In this document: positions 1 to 9,137 of the stretch, in pieces
How positions within the stretch are numbered: position 1 is the stretch's first letter
Layout of the letters: every line of letters begins with the position of its first letter
DNA from: G963674835 sp963674835
GTDB lineage: Bacteria > Planctomycetota > Planctomycetia > Pirellulales > Thermoguttaceae
Length of the DNA: 64,000 nt
Direction: 5' to 3'
NCBI GenBank assembly: GCA_963674835.2
Contig: CAXXKC010000003.1
Location: 62,001-126,000, forward strand
Notes under the pieces: model-generated
The model's input: only the letters and a program-made list of their open reading frames with translations
What the model was told of the DNA's origin: nothing
Database searches by the model: none
Translations under genes and position numbers: made by a program

Positions 1-827
1 GACAACCGGTGGCGTTGAATCCGGTGCTGGGACAGACAACGCGGACCGACGACTTGGACCCGGACTTCGCCGTGGGGCCGCGGGTGAGCGCTCGCTATAT
101 GAGCGACGAATCGGAGAACATCACGGGGTTCGAGATCGGCTACTTCGGGATCTACGATTGGGATGCGACCAGGGTGTTGGTCGCTCCGGCCGGCACATAT
201 CTGCGTCTTCCCGACACGCTGGGGAACGTGGGAGAGACGGTCGATTTTGCGCAGGCCGACAGTATGGGCCTGTATTTCAAGTCGCGTTTGAACAGCGTGG
301 AAGCCAGCATGCGATTCGGCGATCCGTCGGCCGGCTTCCACATGATTTTCGGTCCGCGGTATTTGCGGCTGGAAGAGGAGTTCCGGATCGACTCGTACAC
401 CGCGGGCCGGAAGAGCTCGTACGATGTGGCGACGCGCGATTCGCTCTGGGGCATTCAGTTGGGCGGCGAATGGACTTGTCGACGGGCCTGCTGGGAATGC
501 AATACGTCGATCAAGGTGGGGGTGTACAACAACAACGCCAGGCAGGCGACCCTCATGACCGACAACGATCGCACGGAAGTACTTCGTGATTTCCGCGTGC
601 AAGAAACGGTGAACTCCTTCGTACTGGACGCGGGCTTGAACGTGAGCCGCCAGATCAACGACTTGTGGCTCGTTCGCATCGGCTACAACGTGTTGTGGCT
701 GAACCATATCGCCCGGGCACCCGATCAACTGGACTTCTCCGACAGCGCCGTCAGCGGCAGTCTGATCTTCTTCCGACAGGACGCATTGGCTCACGGGTTG
801 AACTTCGGCCTCGAAGCGAATTGGTAG
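1..827 (+). CDS. BBP7-like outer-membrane beta-barrel protein (5' end outside window)
   Basis: The reading frame is open from the first base of the window, so this is the C-terminal part (about 275 residues) of a longer protein; the GTG at position 9 is probably internal. The protein is rich in alternating amphipathic strands with many Tyr, Trp and Arg residues and ends in an aromatic residue (EANW), as outer-membrane barrels do. The pattern of glycine- and arginine-rich strands, with a phrase like GFEIGYFGIYDW, resembles the planctomycete BBP7 barrel family. Two cysteines (CRRACWEC region) sit in a probable loop. It is followed 10 bases later by the convergent end of the polysaccharide operon. 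Its function in these bacteria is not established; a porin or surface structural role is inference. Confidence 0.6.
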   Translation, partial: QPVALNPVLGQTTRTDDLDPDFAVGPRVSARYMSDESENITGFEIGYFGIYDWDATRVLVAPAGTYLRLPDTLGNVGETVDFAQADSMGLYFKSRLNSVEASMRFGDPSAGFHMIFGPRYLRLEEEFRIDSYTAGRKSSYDVATRDSLWGIQLGGEWTCRRACWECNTSIKVGVYNNNARQATLMTDNDRTEVLRDFRVQETVNSFVLDAGLNVSRQINDLWLVRIGYNVLWLNHIARAPDQLDFSDSAVSGSLIFFRQDALAHGLNFGLEANW

Positions 828-837
828 CTTCTGAAGG

Positions 838-2907
838 TCACCGAGCGCGGTCCGTGGGCGCCGGCGCAGCCGGCAGCAGTTTTCGGCTGGCCGCACGCGT
901 TCGCTCCAGCAGGGCGGGAACGTCGACCTTCTTGTCGCCTCGATACCAGCCGGACCACTTGCCGTTGGTGGCTGCCTGGCGAGCATCGAGGAATCGCTCG
1001 AGGGCGTGTTGGGCATCGGTCAGTTGGCCAGCGTCGTCTGCCGCACGAATGGTCGCCAGGTAGAACGCGTACATTTCGCGCATCATTCTGGCTTGCGTCA
1101 GGTAATGGACGTCGAAGAAGGGACGCTCTCGGCTGGTGAGCACGGCGGCCGGGTAGGCGGCGATCAGTGCATCCAGGGCGGCGATGGCGTTGGTTAGCCG
1201 GCCGGCAAGTTCGACGGGCGCTGCGGGCCGTTGGGATGCGTGGCCTCTTGGGGTGTCGGTGTAGCTGGCGAGCTTGCGTTTGGCCGACGTGAACAGGGTG
1301 CCGTCCTGGAGGAGTCGCTTGCCGCCGAGCGGGATGAACGTGGCCAACAGCTTCTGGTAGGGCTGGTGCAACGCCTTGGGAGCGAAGCGATGCCAGAAGC
1401 CGGCTTCGGTCCAGCCGCGCGGGTCGTTCATGATCTCCGTGGCCACCTGGATTCCCAGGACGTGTTCGCGCACGTTGCAGACATTGAGAATGGCGTACTC
1501 GGTATCGCCCTTGGCGACGATGCGGTCGAACTCGGCGCGAATTCGCTCCGGCGTGGTTCCCTGCAACAGGTGCGACCCGGCGTTCCAGAAGCCGATGTGA
1601 TAGTAGACGCCGTAGCGGCGGCCGCTTTCGCGTTTCGTGGAGGAGAAGTCGCCCTGCATCGTCTGCGACGGTCCGTGATCGGCAAAGACGATGATGACTT
1701 CTTTGGGGAACGTGAGGCTTCCCTGGCCCATCAGCTCCGAGCCTTCGGCCCAGAGGGTCGTGGTGGCCGGAGGCACGGGGCGGGGATCGACGGCGCGAAC
1801 GATGTCCCACTGCTCGGCGATGGCTTGCGAAATGAGCCGGCCGGCTTGCGAGCGATCGACCGAGGCGTCGCTCGTCCAGATCGCGCGGTCCCCCTTTCCA
1901 CGCAGGCCGAGCTGCCAGACGACCTTATTGCCCGCCAGATCGTGCCATCGCTGGGCAAACGCCCGCCATGCCTGGCGCACGCGATCGGGATGCGAACCGT
2001 AGGCAAATGCGTGGTCCGCGCCGCGGGCCTTCCAGTAGTTTTCGAATCCGTAGTGGCTGACGCCCAGCGGTTCGATGTGGTGCTGAGAGACGTAGAGTCC
2101 CCGCTCGGCGGCGCGGGCGACCAAGCGCGCCTCGGGCTCGTTCATCACGTCGACGAACGAAGCCGGAATGATGAGGTTGCCGCCGGCACGGAGGAGGGCT
2201 TCGTACACGCGGTCGATGACCTCGAGATGGACCACCTGCTGATAGAACGGATAGCTGATGTGACGTTGGCCACCGCCACTCTTCCACTCGGTGAGAAGGT
2301 CTTCGTCGTTGACGAACCATCCACGGTAGTGAAACGTGGGCGGCTTGGACTGGATCGAGCCTGCGGCCAAGGCGATGCGGTCGCGGGACTGCGGCAGGAG
2401 GTCTTTGAAGTACCAGTACGGATCGACGCCCAGGTAGTCTTGCGAGACGCGATAGATGGCGTAGATAACGCCGAGCTCGTCGGCACCGGTCAGACGGACG
2501 CCGTCGCTGTGTACGTCGACGCGATAGCTTTCGGGACGGCCGAGCGAGGGATCGAGTTGGACAACAATGTCGGCTTTGCCGTCTGTGACGAGCTTGGCCG
2601 GCGATCCGAGGACCTTTTCGAGATCGGCGGCCAGATCCTTCAGCGCGAGGGCCACGCCGGGAAGGGGAACGGTGCTGCGAACGGTCACGCTGCCTTCGAG
2701 AACGCAACCGCCCGGCGCGTCGCGCCCGGGTTGGTGCGGCGACGTTTGGTCGGCGGCGGACTGCAAGACGGGGGCGATGGCACCGGGCCCTTCTGAGGAT
2801 CGCAGCGAATCGGCGCCGCGCGCCGAGAGGCAGCCGAGGGTTAGACCGGCGAGAAGCCCAACGGGAAGGAATCGGAAGATCGAAGCGTTAGGGCTGAAAT
2901 GTCGCAT
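838..2907 (-). CDS. GH115-like secreted alpha-glucuronidase (short form)
   Basis: 689 residues from the ATG at 2907, chosen because GGAG lies just upstream and a lipoprotein-like signal peptide follows (hydrophobic stretch ending LGC). A longer in-frame extension upstream is arginine-rich and unlikely. After an N-terminal domain typical of GH115/GH67-type enzymes, the core contains the RGWFVNDED segment near residue 190 and the YYHIGFWNAG segment, both recognisable GH115 landmarks. GH115 enzymes remove (4-O-methyl-)glucuronic acid from xylan and related polymers. At 689 residues it is shorter than most GH115 proteins and lacks the usual long C-terminal domain. It is the last gene of the minus-strand operon, 59 bases after the GH39-like gene. 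The exact substrate cannot be read from the sequence. Confidence 0.7.
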   Translation of the reverse strand: MRHFSPNASIFRFLPVGLLAGLTLGCLSARGADSLRSSEGPGAIAPVLQSAADQTSPHQPGRDAPGGCVLEGSVTVRSTVPLPGVALALKDLAADLEKVLGSPAKLVTDGKADIVVQLDPSLGRPESYRVDVHSDGVRLTGADELGVIYAIYRVSQDYLGVDPYWYFKDLLPQSRDRIALAAGSIQSKPPTFHYRGWFVNDEDLLTEWKSGGGQRHISYPFYQQVVHLEVIDRVYEALLRAGGNLIIPASFVDVMNEPEARLVARAAERGLYVSQHHIEPLGVSHYGFENYWKARGADHAFAYGSHPDRVRQAWRAFAQRWHDLAGNKVVWQLGLRGKGDRAIWTSDASVDRSQAGRLISQAIAEQWDIVRAVDPRPVPPATTTLWAEGSELMGQGSLTFPKEVIIVFADHGPSQTMQGDFSSTKRESGRRYGVYYHIGFWNAGSHLLQGTTPERIRAEFDRIVAKGDTEYAILNVCNVREHVLGIQVATEIMNDPRGWTEAGFWHRFAPKALHQPYQKLLATFIPLGGKRLLQDGTLFTSAKRKLASYTDTPRGHASQRPAAPVELAGRLTNAIAALDALIAAYPAAVLTSRERPFFDVHYLTQARMMREMYAFYLATIRAADDAGQLTDAQHALERFLDARQAATNGKWSGWYRGDKKVDVPALLERTRAASRKLLPAAPAPTDRAR

Positions 2908-2966
2908 CGTCGCCACTCCTGGCTTGCCGAACGAAGACCATGAATCGATACTTGTACGCTGTCGTC

Positions 2967-5798
2967 CTACTTTGCCTTGTCTTTCGCTTTGTCGGCGGCG
3001 AGCACGGGGTCGACCACGCGCCGGTCGGCGATCACAACGACGGAATCGTAGACGGGAACGCTGAGGAAGACGTAGGTGTCGCCGTCGCGCTTGCACTGTG
3101 AGGCGTCCATCGCGTAGACACGACCGGAGAGGAGGTCGATCCAAACCGGAGCTTCAAAGTCGCCGTGCGGAACCGAGAGGACCACCCGTTCCATGTCGGG
3201 CTTGGTATCGGGGATGTCGCAATTGCGCCAGAGAGTGAGGACCTGACCTCCGCCGTCGGCCCGGTACGGGAAGAGCGAGAAGCGGTCGCTGTCGCCGCCG
3301 ACTACGGCCGCTCCGTCGTCGGGGATTCGTTTGAGGTGGTTGTCGAACAAGGCGGTCATATGCTGGACCGCCCGATAGGCCGGCTTGGCATGGCGCACGG
3401 TCTTGTCCGGGTTGGCCGCCAAGAGGCCCTTGGTATTCATGCCATTCGGATACAGCATATCGCAGATAGAGAAGTACGACGAGGGAATATCGCGACCCAA
3501 ATCGCCCATCAAACGGCGCAGGGCCCACTTGGCCTGGGCGGGTTCCGTCCAGTCCTTCGTGCCCAACCCGCCGACTGAGCCGGAGGTGGAGGGGCAACCG
3601 CTTTCACCCTGCCGAATCCGCACTTCTGGGGCGATCGCGGCAATGACCTCGCGGAGTCGGGCGACCTTGGCGTACGACCGGCTGGGAACGGGGGTGTAGG
3701 GATGATAGGTCACCTCGTTGACCAAGGAGAGCTTGCCTTGACTGCGGATCCAAGTGAGCTCCTGCTCGATATAGGCGTTGTCCGGCGAGTTTCCGTCGTC
3801 GAAGATGATCGTGGCGTTGGGTTGCCGGGCTCGGATGACCTCGGCGGTGCGCAGGACGAAGGTGGCGTAGCGCACGGGTCCCGCGCCTTGATGGGTGCGC
3901 GGCTCGTTCCAGATTTCCCATTCATCGACGTACTTCTTGTAGCGGTCGACGAAGGCGCCGACGTAGTGATCCCAGGCCTTCAGCGCCTCGTCGGAGGCAG
4001 GCAAGCCGCCGCCCAGCCTGGCGCCGCCACCCTCGGGATAGATGGGATTGCCGTAGCAGAGGCAGACCCAGGGTTCGACGCCCTGCTTGACCATGTCGGG
4101 GATGATCTCGTCCATCCATGCCCAATCGTAATGGCCTTTTTCCTTTTCGGTCTTGGCCCAGCCGGATTGGACGCGGGCCTTCTTGACCCCAAGCGGTCCG
4201 AGGTACTCGCGCCAGTTGGCATAGATGGTGAAGTCGCGGTCCATGGTTTCGGCGCCCACCGACCAGTTGGAAGATTCGATCTGCGTGGCGTCGCGCGGGC
4301 GAATGGTCCCCAACAGCGTGTAGCCCTTGCCGGGCTCAACGTTGTCGGCGGCGGCGAGCACCGGGTCGACGACGCGCCGATCGGCGATCACTACGACGGA
4401 ATCGTAGACGGGCACGCTGAGGAAGACGTAGGTGTCGCCGTCGCGCTTGCACTGTGAGGCGTCCATCGCGTAGACACGACCGGAGAGGAGGTCGATCCAA
4501 ACCGGAGCTTCAAAGTCGCCGTGCGGAACCGAGAGGACCACCCGTTCCATGTCGGGCTTGGTGTCGGGGATGTTGCAATTGCGCCAGAGAGTGAGCGCCT
4601 GACCTCCAGCGTCGGCGCGGTACCGGAAGAGCGAGAAGCGGTCGCTGTCGCCGCCAACTACAGCCGCGCCGTCGTCGGGGATTCGTTTGAGGTGGTTGTC
4701 GAACAGGGCGGTCATGTGCTGGACCGCCCGATAGGCCGGCTTGGCATAGCGTACAGTCTTGTCCGGGTTGGTCGCCAAGAGGCCCTTGGTATTCTTGCGA
4801 TCCGGGTACTGCATGTCGCAGATGGAGAAGTAGGACGAGGGAATGTCGCGTCCCAAGTCGCCCATCAAACGGCGCAGAGCCCACTTGGCCTGGGCGGGCT
4901 CCGTCCAATCCTTCGTGCGCAACGCGCCGAACGAGCCGGGGGTGGAGGGGCAACCGTTTTCGCCTTGACGAATCCGCACCTTCGGGGCGATCGCGGCAAT
5001 GATCTCGCAGAGTTTGTCGACCTTGGGATACGACCAGTTGGGAACCGGGGTGTAGGGATGATAGGCCACCTCGTCGACCAGCGCGAGCTTGCCGCGGTCG
5101 CGGAGCCACGTGAGCACCTGCTCGACATAGGTAGTGTCGAACGAGCCGCCGGCGGCGAAGATGATCGTGGCGTTGGGCTGCCGAGCCCGGATGACCTCGG
5201 CGGTGTGCAGGACGAGGGCGGCGTAGCGCGCGGTTCCTTCGCCTAGCCCCGTGCGCGGCTCGTTCCAGATTTCCCATTCATCGACGTACTGCTTATAGCG
5301 GTCGACGAAAGCGCCGACGTATCGATCCCAGGCCTTCAACGCCTCGTCGGAGGCAGGCAAGCCGCCGCCCAGCCCGGTGCCGCCACCGTCAGGATAGATG
5401 GGATTGCCGTAGCAGAGGCAGACCCAGGGTTCGACGCCCTGTTTGACCATGTCGGGGATGATCTCGTCCATCCAGGCCCAATCATAATGGCCTTTTTCCT
5501 TTTCGGTTTTGGCCCAGCCTGACTGGATGCGGGCCTTCTTGGCCCCAAGCGGTCCGAGGTACTTGCGCCAGTTGGCATAGATGGTGAAGTCGCGGTCCAT
5601 GGTTTCGGCGCCGACCGACCAGTTGGAAGATTCGATCTGCGTGGCGTCGCGCGGGCGAATGGTTCCCAACAGCGTGTAGCCTTTGCCGGGCTCGACGTTG
5701 TCGGCGGCTGGAGCCGGCAAGGATCCGAGCGTCATGGCGGCAAGGAGGCCAACGGTCAAAAATCGCCAGATCCAAGTTTCTGAGTAGGAATGTCGCAT
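2967..5798 (-). CDS. Secreted GH39/clan-A-like glycosidase with two tandem catalytic units
   Basis: 943 residues from the ATG at 5798 (GGAG eight bases upstream, then a signal peptide). A longer GTG start at 5807 is less likely. The mature protein consists almost entirely of two copies of a unit of about 452 residues. Each copy has a TIM-barrel-like sequence with EWEIWNEPRT, in which NEP would hold the acid/base Glu, and a downstream RQGENG or RQGESG, where the Glu would be the nucleophile, as in clan GH-A families such as GH39. Each copy ends in a beta-rich segment. The substrate is unknown; the operon context suggests a side chain or backbone of a uronic-acid polysaccharide. Both copies keep the presumed catalytic residues, so both may be active. 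Confidence 0.65.
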   Translation of the reverse strand: MRHSYSETWIWRFLTVGLLAAMTLGSLPAPAADNVEPGKGYTLLGTIRPRDATQIESSNWSVGAETMDRDFTIYANWRKYLGPLGAKKARIQSGWAKTEKEKGHYDWAWMDEIIPDMVKQGVEPWVCLCYGNPIYPDGGGTGLGGGLPASDEALKAWDRYVGAFVDRYKQYVDEWEIWNEPRTGLGEGTARYAALVLHTAEVIRARQPNATIIFAAGGSFDTTYVEQVLTWLRDRGKLALVDEVAYHPYTPVPNWSYPKVDKLCEIIAAIAPKVRIRQGENGCPSTPGSFGALRTKDWTEPAQAKWALRRLMGDLGRDIPSSYFSICDMQYPDRKNTKGLLATNPDKTVRYAKPAYRAVQHMTALFDNHLKRIPDDGAAVVGGDSDRFSLFRYRADAGGQALTLWRNCNIPDTKPDMERVVLSVPHGDFEAPVWIDLLSGRVYAMDASQCKRDGDTYVFLSVPVYDSVVVIADRRVVDPVLAAADNVEPGKGYTLLGTIRPRDATQIESSNWSVGAETMDRDFTIYANWREYLGPLGVKKARVQSGWAKTEKEKGHYDWAWMDEIIPDMVKQGVEPWVCLCYGNPIYPEGGGARLGGGLPASDEALKAWDHYVGAFVDRYKKYVDEWEIWNEPRTHQGAGPVRYATFVLRTAEVIRARQPNATIIFDDGNSPDNAYIEQELTWIRSQGKLSLVNEVTYHPYTPVPSRSYAKVARLREVIAAIAPEVRIRQGESGCPSTSGSVGGLGTKDWTEPAQAKWALRRLMGDLGRDIPSSYFSICDMLYPNGMNTKGLLAANPDKTVRHAKPAYRAVQHMTALFDNHLKRIPDDGAAVVGGDSDRFSLFPYRADGGGQVLTLWRNCDIPDTKPDMERVVLSVPHGDFEAPVWIDLLSGRVYAMDASQCKRDGDTYVFLSVPVYDSVVVIADRRVVDPVLAADKAKDKAK
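2996..4351 (-). repeat. Intragenic tandem repeat, unit 2 (C-terminal copy)
   Basis: The second 1356-base unit. Substitutions relative to unit 1 cluster in the middle, between the NEP motif and the GE[N/S]G motif and just around them. The first quarter and last third are almost identical at protein level. Confidence 0.95.
4352..5707 (-). repeat. Intragenic tandem repeat, unit 1 (N-terminal copy)
   Basis: The first 1356-base unit of an in-frame tandem duplication inside the GH39-like gene. It starts at the AADNVEPGKGY segment after the signal peptide and ends at VVDPVLA. Matching positions in the next unit are offset by exactly 1356 bases at both ends, so there has been no net indel since duplication. 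Confidence 0.95.
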
Positions 5799-5844
5799 GG
5801 TTACCACTCCTCGACTGGTGAACGAAGACTATGATTCGGTGTTC

Positions 5845-6831
5845 CTACGATTCGCTCATCACACGGATCCGCTGGAGCGTTAGCGCCGTTTCGGGGCGTT
5901 GGCCCGTGCAGAACCGCTCGATCTCGCCGGCCAGGCATTGCCATCGCTGCTCGAACTCGATGGCGTTGTTGCCACGATGGGGAACCAATAGCACGCGGTC
6001 GCTTTCACGGAGCGGGCTGTCGGCCGGAAGAGGCTCCTCCTCGAAGACGTCCAAGGCGAGGTAGATGTCGCACTGAGAGAGGGCCTCGATCATCTCTTGC
6101 TGGTGAACCATCTTGCCGCGCGCGATATTGACGAACAATGCGCCCGGCTGCATCCGCTCGAAGTGGGATTTGCGGATCATGTGATGGGTTTCGGGGGTGT
6201 AGCCGCCGGCCAAGATGACGACCTCGCAGGTGGCGAACAGTTCGTCCAAGGCCAGGTTGCGCACGCCCTTGGCCTGGGCATCGGCGTCGCCGAGATGGCG
6301 CGAGTAGACGTAGAGCCTGTCGGTGAAGCCGCGGAGCAGCTCGAGAATGCCGTCGCCGATCAGGCCCAGGCCGATGACGCCCACCGTGCGGTTGGAGAGC
6401 AGGCGTCCGCGCGGGTACTTGAAACGCGGCCAGGCTTCTCCGCTGCGCATGTCATGATGGTAGTTGTGGATGTGCATCAGCGACGAGAGGATCAGGCCGA
6501 GCGTGAACTCGGCCATGGGCCGCGGGCGCGACGGGCCGGTGTGGATGACGGTCAGGCCGCGCTGGACGGCGTATTGATCGTCGATGTTCTGCCGCGTCCC
6601 GCCGTACGTCGTGCCGACGAGCTTCAGCGCGGTGCCGCGATCGATCACTTGGCGGGTGATGACCGGGGTGGCGGTGTACGGGACAATGATCCCTTCGACG
6701 CCTTCGAGGTTTTGCAGCAGGGCGGCTTCGGTCGCCTCGGGGAGCTCGATCAGCTCGACGTATTGCTCGATTCGCGCCTTCGCGTCGGGATCGGCAATCG
6801 AACAGGCGAAGAGGTATTTGGGTTTGCTCAT
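5845..6831 (-). CDS. D-isomer-specific 2-hydroxyacid dehydrogenase
   Basis: 328 residues from the ATG at 6831, which has AGGA a few bases upstream; an ATG at 6843 would add four residues. The protein has the two-domain layout of the family. The NAD-binding Rossmann motif VGVIGLGLIGDGI lies near the middle, followed by the usual catalytic Arg, Glu and His region (NIARGKMV, then EEEPL and LVPHRG). Such enzymes reduce 2-keto acids, including keto-sugar acids, with NAD(P)H. It sits 46 bases downstream of kduD in the operon, so reduction of a uronate-derived keto acid is a reasonable inference. No secretion signal is present, so it acts in the cytoplasm. Confidence 0.8.
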   Translation of the reverse strand: MSKPKYLFACSIADPDAKARIEQYVELIELPEATEAALLQNLEGVEGIIVPYTATPVITRQVIDRGTALKLVGTTYGGTRQNIDDQYAVQRGLTVIHTGPSRPRPMAEFTLGLILSSLMHIHNYHHDMRSGEAWPRFKYPRGRLLSNRTVGVIGLGLIGDGILELLRGFTDRLYVYSRHLGDADAQAKGVRNLALDELFATCEVVILAGGYTPETHHMIRKSHFERMQPGALFVNIARGKMVHQQEMIEALSQCDIYLALDVFEEEPLPADSPLRESDRVLLVPHRGNNAIEFEQRWQCLAGEIERFCTGQRPETALTLQRIRVMSES

Positions 6832-6885
6832 GGTTCCTGGCATGTTCTTTCGACTAGGGTTGGTGTTTTCGAGTTTGGGGCAGGA

Positions 6886-7656
6886 TCAACGTCCCATCCA
6901 GCCGCCGTCGACGACGACGACTTCGCCGTGCATGTAGTCGGAGGCGGCCGAGGCGAGAAAAACGACGATTCCTTTGAAGTCGTCCGGTTGGCCCCAACGG
7001 CCTGCGGGGATTCGGGCGAGGATGGCGGGGCCCCGCTCGGTGTCGGCGCGGAGCGCGGCGGTGTTGTCGGTCGCGATGTAGCCGGGTGCGATGGCGTTGA
7101 CGTTGATGCCTCGACCGGCCCACTCGTTGGCCAGGGCCTTGGTCAACTGAGCGATCCCGCCCTTGCTGGCCGCATAGCCCGGCACAGTGATGCCGCCTTG
7201 AAAGCTCAGCAGGGACGCGGTGAAGATGATCTTGCCGTGGCCGCGGGCCAGCATGTCTTTGCCTAGCTCGCGACTGAGGACGAACTGGGCGCTGAGGTTG
7301 ATTTCCAAGACGCGATCCCAGTAGTCGTCCGGGTGTTCGGCGGCCGGTTTGCGGAGGATCGTACCGGCGTTGTTGACGAGAATGTCGATCGGCGGGCATT
7401 CGGATCGAACGCGGTCGACGAGCGCGTGGACCGCCTGGCGGTCGCTGAACTCGCAGCGATAGCCCTGGAAGGAACGCCCCAGCGCGGTGACCTGGCGTTG
7501 GATTTCGCTATCGGAGTCCTCCAATTGCGCGGATACGCCCACGATGTCGGCTCCGGCCTCGGCCAGCGCGACGGCCATCGCCTGGCCGATACCGCGGCGG
7601 CAGCCCGTTACCAGAGCCGTTCTTCCGTTCAGTCGGAACAAGTCCAATACGTCCAT
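6886..7656 (-). CDS. kduD: 2-dehydro-3-deoxy-D-gluconate 5-dehydrogenase-like SDR (KduD family)
   Basis: 256 residues, the usual KduD length. It has the SDR cofactor motif TGCRRGIG (residues 17-24), NNAG near 95, a serine in the TASLLSFQGG segment (around 148-151), and the catalytic Y161 and K165 (YAASK). The phrases INVNAIAPGY, IPAGRWG and FLASAASDY closely match the known KduD pattern. KduD interconverts 2,5-diketo-3-deoxygluconate and 2-keto-3-deoxygluconate in the breakdown of unsaturated uronates released by polysaccharide lyases. This fits the heparinase-type lyase and hexuronate-type transporter in the same operon. No KduI or KDG kinase gene is seen in the window. Confidence 0.85.
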   Translation of the reverse strand: MDVLDLFRLNGRTALVTGCRRGIGQAMAVALAEAGADIVGVSAQLEDSDSEIQRQVTALGRSFQGYRCEFSDRQAVHALVDRVRSECPPIDILVNNAGTILRKPAAEHPDDYWDRVLEINLSAQFVLSRELGKDMLARGHGKIIFTASLLSFQGGITVPGYAASKGGIAQLTKALANEWAGRGINVNAIAPGYIATDNTAALRADTERGPAILARIPAGRWGQPDDFKGIVVFLASAASDYMHGEVVVVDGGWMGR

Positions 7657-7666
7657 TGGTTTTCCC

Positions 7667-8686
7667 TTAGCTACAGGCCAACAAGTACTTCATTCCCTCG
7701 GGCGATCGGTCGATCGATTGAAAAACCTCCTGCACGCGGTCCAGCGGAGCGACCTCGGTAATCATGCGGTCCAACGGAATCTGTCCGGTAGCGGCCAGTT
7801 GGATCGCTTCGTCGAAATCTTCGGGCTCGTACACGCGCACGCCGATGAGCTGGAGTTCGCGCCAGAAGAAGCGAAACAGGTCGACCGGCTGTGGCTGCGA
7901 ATGGATGGCGACGAGCACGATGCGGCCGCGAATGCGCGGGAGCCGGGTCATCGCCTCGACACCCGCCGCCGTGCCGGAGACTTCGAAGACGACATCGGCA
8001 AAGGCCTGCTTGGTGAACCGGCCGACGGCCTCGACCAGATCGTCGGTCAACGGGTCGACCGTGGTCAGGCCCAGATCGCCGGCCAGCGCGCGGCGCGTAG
8101 CATTGACCTCGGAGACGAGCACGTGGGCGCCCTTGTGTTTGGCGACCAGGGCAACGAGCAGGCCGATCGGACCGCCGCCGATGACGACGACGTTTTCGCC
8201 CTGGCTGAGCCGGGCAAGACGCACATCGTGGCAGGCAACGGCCAGCGGTTCGACCAGCGCGCCGTGTTGCGAGGAGACCGCGTCGGGCAGTGCGTGGAGG
8301 GTCGCCGCGGGGACGGTCCACCACGTTTGCAGGGCTCCCGGGGTATCGATGCCGATGAACTTGAGGTTTTGGCCGATGTGGGCGCAGCCGTTGTCGACCG
8401 GATCGGGCTTGCCCGGCTGAAGTGGCCGGACGACCACGCGATCGCCGACGCGAACGTTCGTCACACCCTCGCCCAGCTCCGTCACGACGCCCGACGCCTC
8501 GTGCCCGATCACCTGCGGGATTCGCACTCGCTGATCCATCTTGCCGTGATAGATGTGGACGTCGGTTCCACAGACGCCGCAGTAGGCCACGGCGAGCCGC
8601 ACTTCGCCGGGGCCCGGCGGCACGGGCGGGCCGGTGCGGACCGCGAACGTCTGATTCCCTTCATAGTAGGCCGCTTTGTCGCTCAT
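7667..8686 (-). CDS. Zinc-type medium-chain alcohol dehydrogenase
   Basis: 339 residues from the ATG at 8686 (AAGGAC upstream). The N-terminal catalytic domain has GVCGTD with the zinc-ligand Cys and the GHE motif (GHEASGVV). The NAD-binding domain has VVIGGGPIGLL. The usual four-cysteine structural zinc lobe of sorbitol and threonine dehydrogenases is not visible: the corresponding region has only one Cys (NGCAHIG). It starts 10 bases upstream of kduD. It probably oxidises or reduces a sugar, polyol or sugar acid made in this pathway; the substrate cannot be named from sequence. Confidence 0.78.
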   Translation of the reverse strand: MSDKAAYYEGNQTFAVRTGPPVPPGPGEVRLAVAYCGVCGTDVHIYHGKMDQRVRIPQVIGHEASGVVTELGEGVTNVRVGDRVVVRPLQPGKPDPVDNGCAHIGQNLKFIGIDTPGALQTWWTVPAATLHALPDAVSSQHGALVEPLAVACHDVRLARLSQGENVVVIGGGPIGLLVALVAKHKGAHVLVSEVNATRRALAGDLGLTTVDPLTDDLVEAVGRFTKQAFADVVFEVSGTAAGVEAMTRLPRIRGRIVLVAIHSQPQPVDLFRFFWRELQLIGVRVYEPEDFDEAIQLAATGQIPLDRMITEVAPLDRVQEVFQSIDRSPEGMKYLLACS

Positions 8687-8741
8687 CGAATGTTGTCCTT
8701 CGCTACGAGTGCGATGTTGAAAGGGCCGCAACCGCGACCGG

Positions 8742-9137
8742 TCACTCGCCGGCCGGGTCTATGGGACGCTGGACAATCTGAAGCATGTTTCCATCGGGGT
8801 CGGCGAAGCTGCGGACGCGTCCGCCACCAACCGCGGCGACCGCGTCGCTGCGCCACTGGACGCCGAGCGATTCGAGTTCGGCGGTGGCGGCGTCGAAATC
8901 GTCGACACGCAAGGCCAGATGCGACCAACCGGGCGTCCACGTGGTGCGATCGGGACGTGGAGTCTCGTCGCGCGGCATGATCTCCAGCAGCGTGCCGTCC
9001 GCGGCGCGGAGGATCCAGACGGGTTTATCGTTTCGCACGACTTTCGTGTAGCCGAGCGTCTGACAGTACCAGTCGGCCAGCCGGTCCACGTTTTCGGCCG
9101 CCAGGGCCGGATGATCGATTCCGGTGATTCTGCTCAT
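8742..9137 (-). CDS. VOC (glyoxalase/bleomycin-resistance fold) family protein
   Basis: 131 residues forming two beta-alpha-beta-beta-beta modules. Likely metal ligands are the His in GIDHPAL, the Glu in LLEIMP and the His in WSHLAL. The usual fourth ligand position near the C-terminus reads NMLQIVQ, with Gln instead of Glu. VOC proteins catalyse isomerisations, epimerisations or ring openings on small molecules. Its start overlaps the end of the preceding operon gene by four bases (ATGA), so translation is probably coupled. Its exact role in uronate metabolism is unknown. Confidence 0.75.
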   Translation of the reverse strand: MSRITGIDHPALAAENVDRLADWYCQTLGYTKVVRNDKPVWILRAADGTLLEIMPRDETPRPDRTTWTPGWSHLALRVDDFDAATAELESLGVQWRSDAVAAVGGGRVRSFADPDGNMLQIVQRPIDPAGE

